A stretch of 64,000 bases of DNA from Bacteroidales bacterium (GCA_017615435.1 JAGAAF010000045.1:1-64000); one strand, 5' to 3'. Positions 26,061 to 34,099 are shown, numbered from the stretch's first letter. Notes: a model not told the origin generated them from the sequence alone. A program made the numbers and translations.

Positions 26061-27394
26061 TTCTGGCGCGACTTGGCTTCGTAAAGAGATTTATAGTATA
26101 GGGCGAGTTCCTTCTCACCCAGCGCTTCCAGCACCAGGGAATAGTGCCTGAGCACGGCTTCGTCTTCCTTGCCGCCGTAGATGATGGCCCGCTTGAAATA
26201 AGTCCTCGCTTCGGCGGGACGTTTCAGAAGATACAGGATATATCCGTAGGTGTCAAGATAGCTCACATTGTCCGGTTCTGCCTCCACTGTCCTTCGGCTC
26301 ATCTTCTCCGCCTTTGACAGTTTGCGCTTCTCCAGCGAGAGGAAATAGGCGTAGTTGTTGAGGGTCATCAGATTGTCAGGATCGGCCTTGAGCGCCTTTT
26401 CGTAGGTGCAGAAAGATTTGCTCTTGCGACCGGACTTGTACAGACCGTCGGCCTTGATGCAAAGCAACTCGACCCTCTGCTTGGGCAGCCTGAAGATCTT
26501 CAGTGCCTCGTCGCAAGCGGCAATCACATCGCTGTCCGTGCCCTCGTTCATAATAAGAGATATCCACAGCGCGGTGGCGTTGTAGTTCCACGGATTGGTG
26601 TCCTTCCACTGCTTGAACAACGCTTTACCCTTTTCCTTCTGCTCAGTCGAGTAGAACCACCGTCCTGCCGGCACGAGCGCGCACGAATCCGCAGGGTGCG
26701 TCTCCACGAACGCGTCCATAATACCGTCGATCTGCTTGTGCCATACGCGGTAGGTCGGTCCGTCCAGCCTCTCCACCACCTTGTCTATGTAAGAGGCCTT
26801 TACGTCCGCGGTCAGGTATTCCGCACGCACGAACGCCTCCACCGTGGTGAAATAGCCCAGATAATTGCCCATCGTGAGGCAAAGCTCGGACTTTCCATAC
26901 AATGCGGGAGGGTATTCTTCGTCGCTCGCGAGCGCTTCGTCGAAATAGCGCATAGCCAGCGAATCGTTGCGTTCCTCCATCCACGCGTGCTCGCCCAGCT
27001 TCACCAGGATATAGGGTGTGCGGTACTTGCGTGGGAACAGACGGGCCATCTCAAGGTGCAGCGAATCGGCCTTCGCCTCCAGTCCGCCGAGCGAATATGC
27101 GCCGAAGAGCTGTTCGTAGTAGCTGCTGTTTTTCGGGTCTATCTCCACTGCCCGCTCCAGACACTCCGCTGCTTCTTCGGCCCGGCCGAGATCCAGAAGG
27201 CATATGCCGCGGTAGTACCACAGGGCGTCGTCCGTCGTGTCCGCGGTCATCAGCGAATCGAGCGCCTCGAGCGCCTGCCCGGGCTGCCCTTCGCTGATCA
27301 GGGCGGACACGTCCATAATCGTGATTTCCTGGGCGCGGAGGCCGAAGGAAATCGCGAATGCCGCGAGGGCCGCTATGACTGTTCTGCGGATCAC
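26057..27394 (-). CDS. Periplasmic TPR-repeat protein
   Basis: 445 residues from a GTG at 27392-27394, six bases after a -7 promoter element; longer readings start inside that promoter. Signal peptide (IRRTVIAALAAFAISFGLRA). At least six TPR-like helical pairs, clearest at DALWYYRGICLLDLGRAEEA, YPPALYGKSELCLTMGNY and NVSYLDTYGYILYLLKRPAE. The gene is upstream of and coupled to the EnvC-like gene, a pairing I recall from many Bacteroidota genomes, and may scaffold cell-wall remodelling. No catalytic domain. The GTG start is the only plausible one near the signal peptide. Confidence 0.85.
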   Translation of the reverse strand: MIRRTVIAALAAFAISFGLRAQEITIMDVSALISEGQPGQALEALDSLMTADTTDDALWYYRGICLLDLGRAEEAAECLERAVEIDPKNSSYYEQLFGAYSLGGLEAKADSLHLEMARLFPRKYRTPYILVKLGEHAWMEERNDSLAMRYFDEALASDEEYPPALYGKSELCLTMGNYLGYFTTVEAFVRAEYLTADVKASYIDKVVERLDGPTYRVWHKQIDGIMDAFVETHPADSCALVPAGRWFYSTEQKEKGKALFKQWKDTNPWNYNATALWISLIMNEGTDSDVIAACDEALKIFRLPKQRVELLCIKADGLYKSGRKSKSFCTYEKALKADPDNLMTLNNYAYFLSLEKRKLSKAEKMSRRTVEAEPDNVSYLDTYGYILYLLKRPAEARTYFKRAIIYGGKEDEAVLRHYSLVLEALGEKELALYYKSLYEAKSRQK

Positions 27395-27400
27395 TTCCCA

Positions 27401-27408
27401 CAAAAATA
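27401..27408 (-). promoter_or_regulatory. -7 promoter element TATTTTTG for the TPR-EnvC operon
   Basis: Plus-strand CAAAAATA; six bases upstream of the GTG start. It faces away from the sigma-factor promoter 12 bases further on. Confidence 0.65.
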
Positions 27409-27419
27409 CGAAAAATGCT

Positions 27420-27427
27420 TACTTTTG
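27420..27427 (+). promoter_or_regulatory. -7 promoter element TACTTTTG for the ECF sigma gene
   Basis: Perfect TAnnTTTG match, 16 bases upstream of the sigma-factor ATG. This suggests housekeeping-type transcription of the sigma gene rather than a purely autoregulated promoter. Confidence 0.6.
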
Positions 27428-27443
27428 TGTAGAAGTAATTACG

Positions 27444-27998
27444 ATGCGTATGCAACTTTTTAAGGGCAAGTCGCATCTTAATACGTGGTTGGAAGACGCA
27501 AAGTCCGGCGACCGTCGGGCCCAGAAAGCGATCTACGATATGCTGGCGGACAAAATGTTCGCCGTTTGTCTGCGCTATATGGGAGACCGCGACAGCGCGC
27601 AGGATGTGCTGCAGGACGGTTTTGTTACCCTCTTCAGCAAGTTGGACACCTATTTGGGCGAAGGCTCTTTCGAGGGCTGGGCCCGCAAGATCTTTGTAAA
27701 CACTGCGCTGATGTCCCTGCGAAAGCACGACGTGCTGAAGCAGAGCGACGACGTGGATGAGGCGCGAGGCATAATTGCCGACACGCCCTCGGCCACAGCC
27801 CAGATCGGGTACAAGGAGCTTCTGAAAATGATAGCCGCCCTGCCCCCGGGGCTGAGGACCGTATTCAATATGTATGTAATCGAAGGTTACTCGCACAAAG
27901 AAATCGGCGAGGCCCTCGGAATATCAGAAGTCACGTCGCGCTCGCAACTTCAACGGGCAAGGGTGACGCTGCAGAAAAAGATCAAAGAACAGTATTAA
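27444..27998 (+). CDS. ECF-type RNA polymerase sigma factor
   Basis: 184 residues (MRMQLF start; a second ATG six bases later is possible). Region 2: MFAVCLRYMGDRDSAQDVLQ DGF-type, with FEGWARKIFVNTALMSLRKH; region 4: LPPGLRTVFNMYVIEGYSHK, EIGEALGISEVTSRSQLQRA. Regions 1.1 and 3 are absent, as in ECF factors. It ends one base before the dual-membrane anti-sigma gene, so they should form a regulator pair. The target regulon is not visible; in Bacteroides a similar pair has been tied to outer-membrane vesicle formation, which is only a hint here. Confidence 0.95.
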   Translation: MRMQLFKGKSHLNTWLEDAKSGDRRAQKAIYDMLADKMFAVCLRYMGDRDSAQDVLQDGFVTLFSKLDTYLGEGSFEGWARKIFVNTALMSLRKHDVLKQSDDVDEARGIIADTPSATAQIGYKELLKMIAALPPGLRTVFNMYVIEGYSHKEIGEALGISEVTSRSQLQRARVTLQKKIKEQY

Positions 27999-27999
27999 G

Positions 28000-29184
28000 A
28001 TGCGTAACGACACAAATAAAGATCTCGATCTCCTTTTTAAGGAGGGCCTTGAGGACGCCGCGGTGAAAGCACCGCGCAGCGTCTGGAAGGCGGTGTCGGC
28101 GCGTCTTGATGCAGCGGCTCCGGCCGCGGCAGCCGCCCCCAAACGGTCGTGGCTACTCTGGGGTGCGCCTGCTTTTGCCTTCGCGGCTGCGGCCCTTGCC
28201 GCTATCCTTGTGGTTGGCAATACCGAAAAAACTATCATAAACTCTGGAGAAGAAATCATCTCCGTCGCAGACGCCCGGCCGTCAGGCCCCGTCGCGATGG
28301 TGGAAGAGACCCCCGCTCAGGCATCCAACATCGGCACACGTGCCGGCTTCGTCCCCAAAGAAATCCAAACTCCCGATCAGATCACTGTCGTCCCCACTAA
28401 TGATAGTGAGAACGGCTTAGAGGCGCGAAGCGCCGATCAGATCGGTGATGACAAGGTTGTCATTTCGAGCGAAGTCGAAGACGGAGCCGAGAAATCTCAG
28501 AAGGAAAGCACAGAGCCGTGGGTAGACCCGTTCGCCGAGATTATGGCCGAAGAGGCAGCAGCGGCGAAGAAAACTACCCGTAGGCTGGCTTTGAAGGCCG
28601 GAGGCATTGTGGGTGGTAATGACGCTCACATCTTGACTTCGAGGCCGGCATTCTCCAGCGGCCTTCCTTCAGAGGGTATTCAGGAAACCACCAACTCCAT
28701 TTACGGAATCCCGATGTCGTTCGGTCTCAGCGTGCGTTATCATTTCGCGGAGAAACTCGCAGTGAGCGCCGGTGTTAACTGGTCGTTCCTCAGCAGGACC
28801 TTCCAGGGAAAATACAAGACCGAAGAAGGAGCATTCACACACAACCTCCAGTACATCGGTATCCCTGTCGCAGTGTCGTACGATGTGATAGACAGCAAGA
28901 CCCTTCTGTTCTACTGCTATGCGGGAGGTAGTGCCGAGAAAGCTATTTCGAGCAAGTATTACATCTACGACCTCAGCACTTCTCCTCTGCTTTCCGAGAA
29001 CGTGCCGTCGCTGCAGTACGGACTGTTCGGAGGCATCGGAGTGGAATTCAGGGTTTCCGAAAAGGTGGGTCTGTATGCGGATCCGGGTGTGAAGTACTAC
29101 TTCCCCGGAAACCAGCCGAAGAGCATAAGGACAGACAAGCCGCTTATGTTCAGCCTGGAAGCAGGTCTCAGATTCAATTTCTAA
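28000..29184 (+). CDS. Dual-membrane-spanning anti-sigma-like protein with C-terminal outer-membrane beta-barrel
   Basis: 394 residues. Seen, in order: cytosolic N-tail with DLDLLFKEGLEDAAVKAPRS VW (residues 1-45) typical of ECF anti-sigma partners; one inner-membrane helix (~51-73); a low-complexity acidic linker (~74-194); and a beta-barrel domain (~195-394) ending in aromatic RFNF. A protein with an inner-membrane helix and an outer-membrane barrel matches the Dma (dual membrane-spanning anti-sigma) proteins reported in Bacteroides. It would sense outer-membrane state and release the sigma factor encoded just upstream. Odd: linker residues ~122-168 are encoded by a palindromic repeat resembling intergenic elements. 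An ordinary PorT-like protein is the alternative. Confidence 0.8.
   Translation: MRNDTNKDLDLLFKEGLEDAAVKAPRSVWKAVSARLDAAAPAAAAAPKRSWLLWGAPAFAFAAAALAAILVVGNTEKTIINSGEEIISVADARPSGPVAMVEETPAQASNIGTRAGFVPKEIQTPDQITVVPTNDSENGLEARSADQIGDDKVVISSEVEDGAEKSQKESTEPWVDPFAEIMAEEAAAAKKTTRRLALKAGGIVGGNDAHILTSRPAFSSGLPSEGIQETTNSIYGIPMSFGLSVRYHFAEKLAVSAGVNWSFLSRTFQGKYKTEEGAFTHNLQYIGIPVAVSYDVIDSKTLLFYCYAGGSAEKAISSKYYIYDLSTSPLLSENVPSLQYGLFGGIGVEFRVSEKVGLYADPGVKYYFPGNQPKSIRTDKPLMFSLEAGLRFNF
28422..28498 (+). repeat. Dispersed palindromic repeat inside the anti-sigma gene
   Basis: A dense series of small palindromes lies in frame in the linker: GGCGC/GCGCC (28422-28434), CCGAT/ATCGG (28433-28445), ATGACAA/TTGTCAT (28448-28463), then a CGAGCGAAGTCGAAG-type stretch ending near GAGAAATCTC. 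The segment CCGATCAGATCGG plus GATGAC recurs almost exactly at 41203-41222 between genes. Such elements are normally intergenic. Confidence 0.7.
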
Positions 29185-29703
29185 TTATCGGGGCTTGACA
29201 AGCTCCACAGCACCAGGACATACATCTTCCTCCACCGGAGTGAGATGTATTATTCTTTGATTGGGGCTGCCCCTGAAGAGAAGGGTGGTGTCGCGCTGCG
29301 CCAGGATGAAGGGCCCGTCCACCAGCGTGTCGATGTAAGGCAGCATCTGCGCGAGGCGCTCGTCCGCCCGTATCTCTTCGATCGTGTAGCCGGTCCAGCA
29401 CCAGATGTTCTTTGTGGTCTCGGCCTTGATCCTGCGCGCGAGCTCGGTAAACGCTTCCGGCTGGCAGAACGGATCTCCGCCCGTGAAGGTGACATTGGAC
29501 ATTCCGTCGGCTTTGATGATGTCCATCAGCTCGTCGATGCTCATCCATTTGCCGTTGGCTATGTTCCACGACTGGGGGTTGTGACAGCCCGGGCAGGCGT
29601 GGTTGCAGCCGGCACAATAGATGGCCGTGCGGAACCCGGGGCCGTCCGCCATAGTCTGGTGCACGATATCCAGAACGCTTATCTTATCCTTTACGACTTC
29701 CAT
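29185..29703 (-). CDS. nrdG: Anaerobic ribonucleoside-triphosphate reductase activase
   Basis: 172 residues. Radical SAM enzyme that installs the glycyl radical on NrdD. Seen: ADGPGFRTAIYCAGCNHACP with the 4Fe-4S ligands Cys33, Cys37 and Cys40 (CX3CX2C), then GCHNPQSW; MSNVTFTGGDPFCQPEAF is the SAM-binding GGDP-type motif. It lies downstream of nrdD with a terminator hairpin in between, seven bases from its start. It meets the 3' end of the anti-sigma gene with no gap. Functionally inseparable from NrdD for anaerobic dNTP synthesis. Confidence 0.97.
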   Translation of the reverse strand: MEVVKDKISVLDIVHQTMADGPGFRTAIYCAGCNHACPGCHNPQSWNIANGKWMSIDELMDIIKADGMSNVTFTGGDPFCQPEAFTELARRIKAETTKNIWCWTGYTIEEIRADERLAQMLPYIDTLVDGPFILAQRDTTLLFRGSPNQRIIHLTPVEEDVCPGAVELVKPR

Positions 29704-29709
29704 AAGATG

Positions 29710-29734
29710 AAAAGGGCCGCGAAAACCGCGGCCC
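29710..29734 (-). terminator. Terminator hairpin between nrdD and nrdG
   Basis: On the minus strand GGGCCGCG pairs with CGCGGCCC (plus coordinates 29714-29721 and 29727-29734) and is followed by TTTT (29710-29713). It would lower read-through so that nrdG is made in smaller amounts than nrdD, or it shelters nrdD mRNA. Confidence 0.75.
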
Positions 29735-29753
29735 CAGAATCAAGTTTAGATTA

Positions 29754-31961
29754 CTACTTGTGGACCACCCGGTCTTTGAGTTCCGCGAGCTTGGCGCTGT
29801 TCCACCTGTTGGTGGTGCCCACGAGGTAACCGGTGATACGCTGCAGGGTGTCGATGTGGTGACCGTGGCAGTGAGGGCACTCGGTGAGATCCTCGGTGCT
29901 GTCTTCGTAGCCGCAGTCGAGGCAGCGGTTGCGGTTGTGGTTCACTGAACCGTAGCCGATGTCGTACTTGTCCATCAGGTCGACAATCTGCATAATAGCC
30001 TCCGGGTTGTGAGTCGCATCTCCGTCGATCTCCACATAGAAGATGTGGCCTGCGTTCTCGTATTTGTGATACGGGCCTTCAATCTTCGCTTTGTGCTCAG
30101 GAGTGCAGTGATAGTACACCGGAACGTGGCTTGAGTTGGTGTAGTAGTCCTTGTCCGTAATGCCGGGCAGAACTCCGAAAGTCTTCTTGTCCCTGCGGGT
30201 GAAGGCTCCGGAAAGGCCCTCGGCCGGAGTGGCGAGGAAAGTGAAGTTATGCTGGTAGGTCTCGGCGAAACCGTTGATCTTCTCAGCCATATGCGAGATG
30301 ATCCTGAGGCCGAGCTCCTGGGCCTCTTCGCTCTCGCCGTGGTGTTTGCCGATGAGGGCGATGAGGCACTCTGCGAGGCCGATGAAGCCGATGGAAAGGG
30401 TTCCCTGGTTCATCACGCTCTCGATGGTGTCGTTGTCGTCCAGTTTGTCTGAACCGAGCCAGAGGCCGTTCATAAGCAGAGGGAACTGCTTCTTGAGGGC
30501 GGTCTTCTGGAAGTCGAAGCGCTCGTTGAGCTGCTTGGCAGCGATCTCGAGTGCCCAGTCGAGCTTCTGGAAGAATTTCTGCAGACGGGTGTCCTTGTCC
30601 TCGATCTCCATACACTCGATGGCGAGCTTGACTATGTTGATGGTGGTGAAGCTGAGGTTGCCGCGGCCGATGGAGGTCTTCGGGCCGAACTTGTTGCCAT
30701 AGACGCGGGTGCGGCAGCCCATAGTCGCCACTTCGTGGACATAGCGCTTCGGATCGTCCTCCTTCCACGCGTCGTCCTGGTTGTAGGAGGCGTCGAGGTT
30801 GAGGAAGTTGGGGAAGAAGCGGCGCGCCGTCACCTTGCAGGCGAACTTGTAAAGGTCGTAGTTGCGGTCGCCGGGGAGGTAGCTGACGCCCCTCTTCTTC
30901 TTCCAGATCTGGATGGGGAAGATAGCGGTCGAGCCGTGGCCCACGCCTTCGTAAGTGGTGTTGAGGATCTCGCGGATGATGCAGCGGCCCTCGGCGGAAG
31001 TATCGGTTCCGTAGTTGATGGACGAGAACACGACCTGGTTGCCGCCACGGCTGTGGATGGTGTTCATATTGTGTACGAACGCCTCCATCGCCTGATGTAC
31101 GCGGCTCACCGTCTGGTTGATGGCGTGCTGCATAGCGCGCTCCTTGCCCTGAAGGCCCACGAGGTCACGCTTGAGATAGTCGTCGATGGGGGCTCCCTTG
31201 AGCTCGGAGTAATCCGTGTTGGTCAGGGCGCTCACCTGATCGATCTCTTCCTCATAAGTTTTGCGCACGAAAGGAGCGAGGTAGAAGTCGAAGGCGGGGA
31301 TAGCCTGACCTCCGTGCATTTCGTTCTGCACGGTCTCCATACTGATGCACGCCAGCACCGAAGCGGTCTCGATCCTCTTCGCGGCGCGGGACTCGCCGTG
31401 ACCGGCCTTGAGTCCGTGCTCGAGGATCAGATCCAGAGGGTGCTGGATGCAGGTAAGGGACTTGGTAGGATAGTAGTCCTTGTCGTGGATATGAATATAG
31501 TTTCCGGCCACGGCTTCCCTTACGTCCTCGGAGAGAAGGCACTCGTCCACATATGACTTGGTCGCTTCGGAGGCGAACTTCATCATCATACCGGCGGGAG
31601 TGTCCGCGTTCATATTGGCGTTCTCGCGGGTGATGTCGTTTGCCTGCGCGTCGATAATCTCCTGGAAGATTTCGTTGGTTTTTGCCTTACGGGCGAGGTT
31701 GCGCTGGTTGCGGTATGCGATGTATGCCCTTGCGACTTCCTTGCGGGGGCTCTTCATAAGCTCCATTTCCACACAGTCCTGGATCTCTTCCACGCTCATC
31801 TCGGTCTTGCCCGAACGGCTGATCGTGTCGGCGATCTTGGCTGCGAGAACGATGTCTTGTCCGGCCTCGGTGATATCCATTGCCTTGAGGATGGCCGCGA
31901 CTATCTTCTGATTGTTGAATTCGACCTTGCGGCCGTCTCTTTTGATAACAGTTTGTATCAT
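29754..31961 (-). CDS. nrdD: Anaerobic ribonucleoside-triphosphate reductase (class III)
   Basis: 735 residues. N-terminal ATP-cone (VIKRDGRKVEFNNQKIVAAI, ~1-95) for allosteric control, then the glycyl-radical barrel with HIHDKDYYPTKSLTC and EMHGGQAIPAFDFYLAPFV. The C-terminus has the zinc site CLDCGYEDSTEDLTECPHCH and the radical loop RITGYLVG with predicted radical Gly711. It reduces NTPs to dNTPs without oxygen using formate in characterised enzymes. The organism is therefore equipped for anaerobic DNA synthesis. Its upstream region contains two DnaA boxes and a near-consensus -7 element (plus CAAATATG, 32035-32042). Confidence 0.97.
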   Translation of the reverse strand: MIQTVIKRDGRKVEFNNQKIVAAILKAMDITEAGQDIVLAAKIADTISRSGKTEMSVEEIQDCVEMELMKSPRKEVARAYIAYRNQRNLARKAKTNEIFQEIIDAQANDITRENANMNADTPAGMMMKFASEATKSYVDECLLSEDVREAVAGNYIHIHDKDYYPTKSLTCIQHPLDLILEHGLKAGHGESRAAKRIETASVLACISMETVQNEMHGGQAIPAFDFYLAPFVRKTYEEEIDQVSALTNTDYSELKGAPIDDYLKRDLVGLQGKERAMQHAINQTVSRVHQAMEAFVHNMNTIHSRGGNQVVFSSINYGTDTSAEGRCIIREILNTTYEGVGHGSTAIFPIQIWKKKRGVSYLPGDRNYDLYKFACKVTARRFFPNFLNLDASYNQDDAWKEDDPKRYVHEVATMGCRTRVYGNKFGPKTSIGRGNLSFTTINIVKLAIECMEIEDKDTRLQKFFQKLDWALEIAAKQLNERFDFQKTALKKQFPLLMNGLWLGSDKLDDNDTIESVMNQGTLSIGFIGLAECLIALIGKHHGESEEAQELGLRIISHMAEKINGFAETYQHNFTFLATPAEGLSGAFTRRDKKTFGVLPGITDKDYYTNSSHVPVYYHCTPEHKAKIEGPYHKYENAGHIFYVEIDGDATHNPEAIMQIVDLMDKYDIGYGSVNHNRNRCLDCGYEDSTEDLTECPHCHGHHIDTLQRITGYLVGTTNRWNSAKLAELKDRVVHK

Positions 31962-32083
31962 ATGGTGGCGAAATTTTTAAGTCCTTGCCGATTTAGGAGA
32001 GCAAGGATGCCTTCGGTTATTAAATTCGTATGTGCAAATATGGAACAAGGTTTTTCACAAAACAAGATAATCGAAAGAAAAAG

Positions 32084-32209
32084 TTATCCACAAAAACGGC
32101 AAATCCCTGTTATGTCGTTGACAAACAGGGATCTACGCTAAGGGCTAATTTGGAATTATTCCAAATCGATAACTTTTTTGTTACGCGGTTCGGGGCCGGT
32201 TGTGGATAA
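32084..32209. other. Two perfect inverted DnaA boxes with dyads: nrdD control region or replication origin candidate
   Basis: TTATCCACA at 32084-32092 and its complement TGTGGATAA at 32201-32209 are both exact DnaA-box consensus and face each other across ~110 bp. Between them are ATCCCTGT/ACAGGGAT (32103-32110, 32125-32132) and the near-perfect dyad TTTGGAAT-T-ATTCCAAA (32149-32165), and a T6 run. The segment is AT-rich for this genome and lies between two minus-strand genes. A DnaA-controlled nrd promoter and an origin are both possible. Confidence 0.55.
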
Positions 32210-32214
32210 CTTCC

Positions 32215-32856
32215 CTAATCGGTAACCCAGACCAATACGTGGCGGTCGAAGGTAAAATAATGGAGTTCGTACTCCTGTTCGTAACCGTCGTCGTCGGTGA
32301 AGGTGGCGTCGAGGTCGCCCTCGTCGCGGAAGCGGAAATTGTCGAGTTCGATCTGCTCGGCGAAGTCCACGTCGTACTGCGAAGTGAGCTTGTAGATGGC
32401 CTCCTTCGAGCACCAGTAGATCGCCAGCTGCTCGTTGCGCTTGTTGTCGTCGAGATCGTCGATTTCGTCTTCGGAAAGGGCCTTCTTCTCCACTGCGGAG
32501 AAGTCGCGGTCCAGGGACTCGCAGTCGATACCCACCTCGGCCTCGGTCGAGAGGATGATCGCGACGTATTTGTCTGTGTGGGTAATGCTGATATTGGTGG
32601 CGTCGTTCTCGATATACGGCTTGCCGTTGTCGTGGTGCGACAGATACACCTTGTCTTCAAACATCGCGTCCAGGAGGGCTCTCACTGCCAGCTTCTGTTT
32701 CCTGAGCGATTCGCTTTTTATGTAAGAGATTTCCTCAAGTTCGTCTGAGGGTATGGACGTCATTGCGCGAAGCTCCGCCTCGCTCTCCGAGATTTGCCAG
32801 ACACCGATGCGCAAGTGCACAGGGTCGTCCAGGTCTTTTGTCAGAAAAAGTGCCAT
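32215..32856 (-). CDS. 4'-phosphopantetheinyl transferase superfamily protein
   Basis: 213 residues, Sfp-like two-lobe size. Seen: the magnesium and CoA site EVGIDCESLDRDFSAVEKKA (Asp and Glu of G-I-D-C-E) and the second-lobe WCSKEAIYKL, both family hallmarks; ISITHTDKYVAIILS matches the motif before the first site. It would transfer phosphopantetheine from CoA to a carrier-protein serine. No carrier or synthase gene is adjacent, and whether this replaces AcpS or serves secondary metabolism or aryl-polyene synthesis is unknown. Promoter TATATTTG lies 19 bases upstream. Confidence 0.9.
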   Translation of the reverse strand: MALFLTKDLDDPVHLRIGVWQISESEAELRAMTSIPSDELEEISYIKSESLRKQKLAVRALLDAMFEDKVYLSHHDNGKPYIENDATNISITHTDKYVAIILSTEAEVGIDCESLDRDFSAVEKKALSEDEIDDLDDNKRNEQLAIYWCSKEAIYKLTSQYDVDFAEQIELDNFRFRDEGDLDATFTDDDGYEQEYELHYFTFDRHVLVWVTD

Positions 32857-32875
32857 AAAGGTTTATAAGTCGCTG

Positions 32876-32883
32876 CAAATATA
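32876..32883 (-). promoter_or_regulatory. -7 promoter element TATATTTG for the phosphopantetheinyl transferase
   Basis: Plus-strand CAAATATA, 19 bases before the start; back-to-back with the mdh promoter 11 bases away. Confidence 0.65.
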
Positions 32884-32894
32884 GTGATTTTTGC

Positions 32895-32902
32895 TAAATT
32901 TG
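32895..32902 (+). promoter_or_regulatory. -7 promoter element TAAATTTG for mdh
   Basis: Perfect consensus, 36 bases upstream of the mdh ATG, giving a conventional short leader. Confidence 0.65.
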
Positions 32903-32938
32903 CGAGGCTTAAGAGAATCAGTAACACATTATATTATT

Positions 32939-33925
32939 ATGAAGTACTTGACCAATGAAAAGTTGACCATTGTCGGTGCCGGCGGAATGATCGGTTCCAA
33001 TATGGCCCAGACCGCGCTTATGCTCGGCCTCACACCCAACATCTGTCTCTATGATATCTTCGAGCCCGGTGTACACGGTGTTGCGGAAGAAATGTATCAC
33101 TGCGGATTCGAGAACGCTAACATCACCTGGACCGTCGATCCGGCCGTTGCGTTCAAGGACGCGAAGTACATCGTCTCTTCTGGCGGCGCTCCCCGCAAGG
33201 AAGGAATGACCCGTGAGGATCTCCTCAAGGGCAACTGCCAGATCGCTGCCGAGTTCGGCGACCTCATCAAGCAGTACTGCCCTGACGTAAAGCACGTGGT
33301 GGTTATCTTCAACCCCGCAGACGTCACCGCTCTTACGGCTCTCATCCACTCCGGCCTTAAGCCCAGCCAGCTCACCAGCCTCGCAGCCCTCGACAGCACC
33401 CGTCTGCAGAGCAACCTCGCCAAGGAATTCGGCGTGCCTCAGAGCTCCGTTACCGGTGCGCACACCTACGGCGGACACGGCGAGCAGATGGCAGTCTTCG
33501 CCTCGCAGGTCAAGGTCGACGGCAAGCCCCTCGCAGAGATGGGTCTCACCCCCGAGCGTTTCGCCGAGATCAAGCAGAACACCATCCAGGGCGGCAGCGC
33601 CATCATCAAGCTCCGTGGCCGCAGCTCCTTCCAGAGCCCTGCTTACTGCGCAATCAAGATGATCGAAGCCTCTATGGGCGGCGCCAAGTTCACCCTTCCT
33701 GCCGGAACCTACGTGAACAACGAGAAGTATAAGAACGTGATGATGGCTATGCCCACCACTATCGACGCCACCGGCGTGCACTTCGTCGCTCCGACCGGCA
33801 CTCCCGAGGAACTCGCAGCCCTCGATGCCTCTTACGCACACCTCTGCAAGATGCGTGACGAGATCATCGACCTCGGCATCGTCCCTCCCGTCGCCGACTG
33901 GAAGAAGGAAAACCCGAACCTCTAG
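32939..33925 (+). CDS. mdh: Malate dehydrogenase (lactate/malate dehydrogenase family)
   Basis: 328 residues from ATG 32939; earlier in-frame starts overlap the promoter. NAD-binding motif LTIVGAGGMIGSNMAQTALM, the VSSGGAPRKEGMTREDLLKG substrate loop with the catalytic Arg region, and the active-site HTYGGHGEQMAVFASQVKV. Converts malate and oxaloacetate with NAD(H) in the reductive branch that leads to succinate and propionate in Bacteroidales (known for the group). Very GC-optimised codons suggest high expression. A long perfect hairpin begins 12 bases after the stop. Confidence 0.95.
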   Translation: MKYLTNEKLTIVGAGGMIGSNMAQTALMLGLTPNICLYDIFEPGVHGVAEEMYHCGFENANITWTVDPAVAFKDAKYIVSSGGAPRKEGMTREDLLKGNCQIAAEFGDLIKQYCPDVKHVVVIFNPADVTALTALIHSGLKPSQLTSLAALDSTRLQSNLAKEFGVPQSSVTGAHTYGGHGEQMAVFASQVKVDGKPLAEMGLTPERFAEIKQNTIQGGSAIIKLRGRSSFQSPAYCAIKMIEASMGGAKFTLPAGTYVNNEKYKNVMMAMPTTIDATGVHFVAPTGTPEELAALDASYAHLCKMRDEIIDLGIVPPVADWKKENPNL

Positions 33926-33937
33926 TTCGCGCGCTCG

Positions 33938-33991
33938 CAAATAGTTGGGGTTAACCCGCGGGAATCTCCGCAGGTTAACCCCAACTATTTG
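33938..33991. terminator. Nineteen-base-pair perfect hairpin after mdh
   Basis: Arms 33938-33956 and 33973-33991 are exact complements (AAATAGTTGGGGTTAACC core), with a further short GCGG/CCGC stem inside the 16-base loop. There is no T-run of note, so it may protect the mdh mRNA 3' end as much as terminate transcription. Confidence 0.7.
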
Positions 33992-34019
33992 TCCTCTTTC
34001 GCCCGTGTCCCCGCTCCTC

Positions 34020-34099
34020 CGGCGGGTTTTGTGTTCGTTTTCCCGCCGCTTGGCCCTTTTCCCTCCTTTTCGGCGGGTTTTCCCTCGCTTTTCCCGCCG
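34020..34099 (+). repeat. Two-unit hairpin array, 51-nt period, arms CGGCGGG/CCCGCCG
   Basis: Units at 34020-34048 and 34071-34099, each with 7-bp perfect arms and a 15-base T-rich loop, start to start 51 bases. Belongs to the same structural family as 18352, 40121 and 57859. It is 95 bases downstream of the mdh stop with the T-rich strand in the mdh sense. Confidence 0.88.

Noticed and set aside
30735..31556. 273-codon open frame antisense to nrdD
   Set aside because: Shadow of a GC-rich, highly conserved gene; no family motif, no start context.
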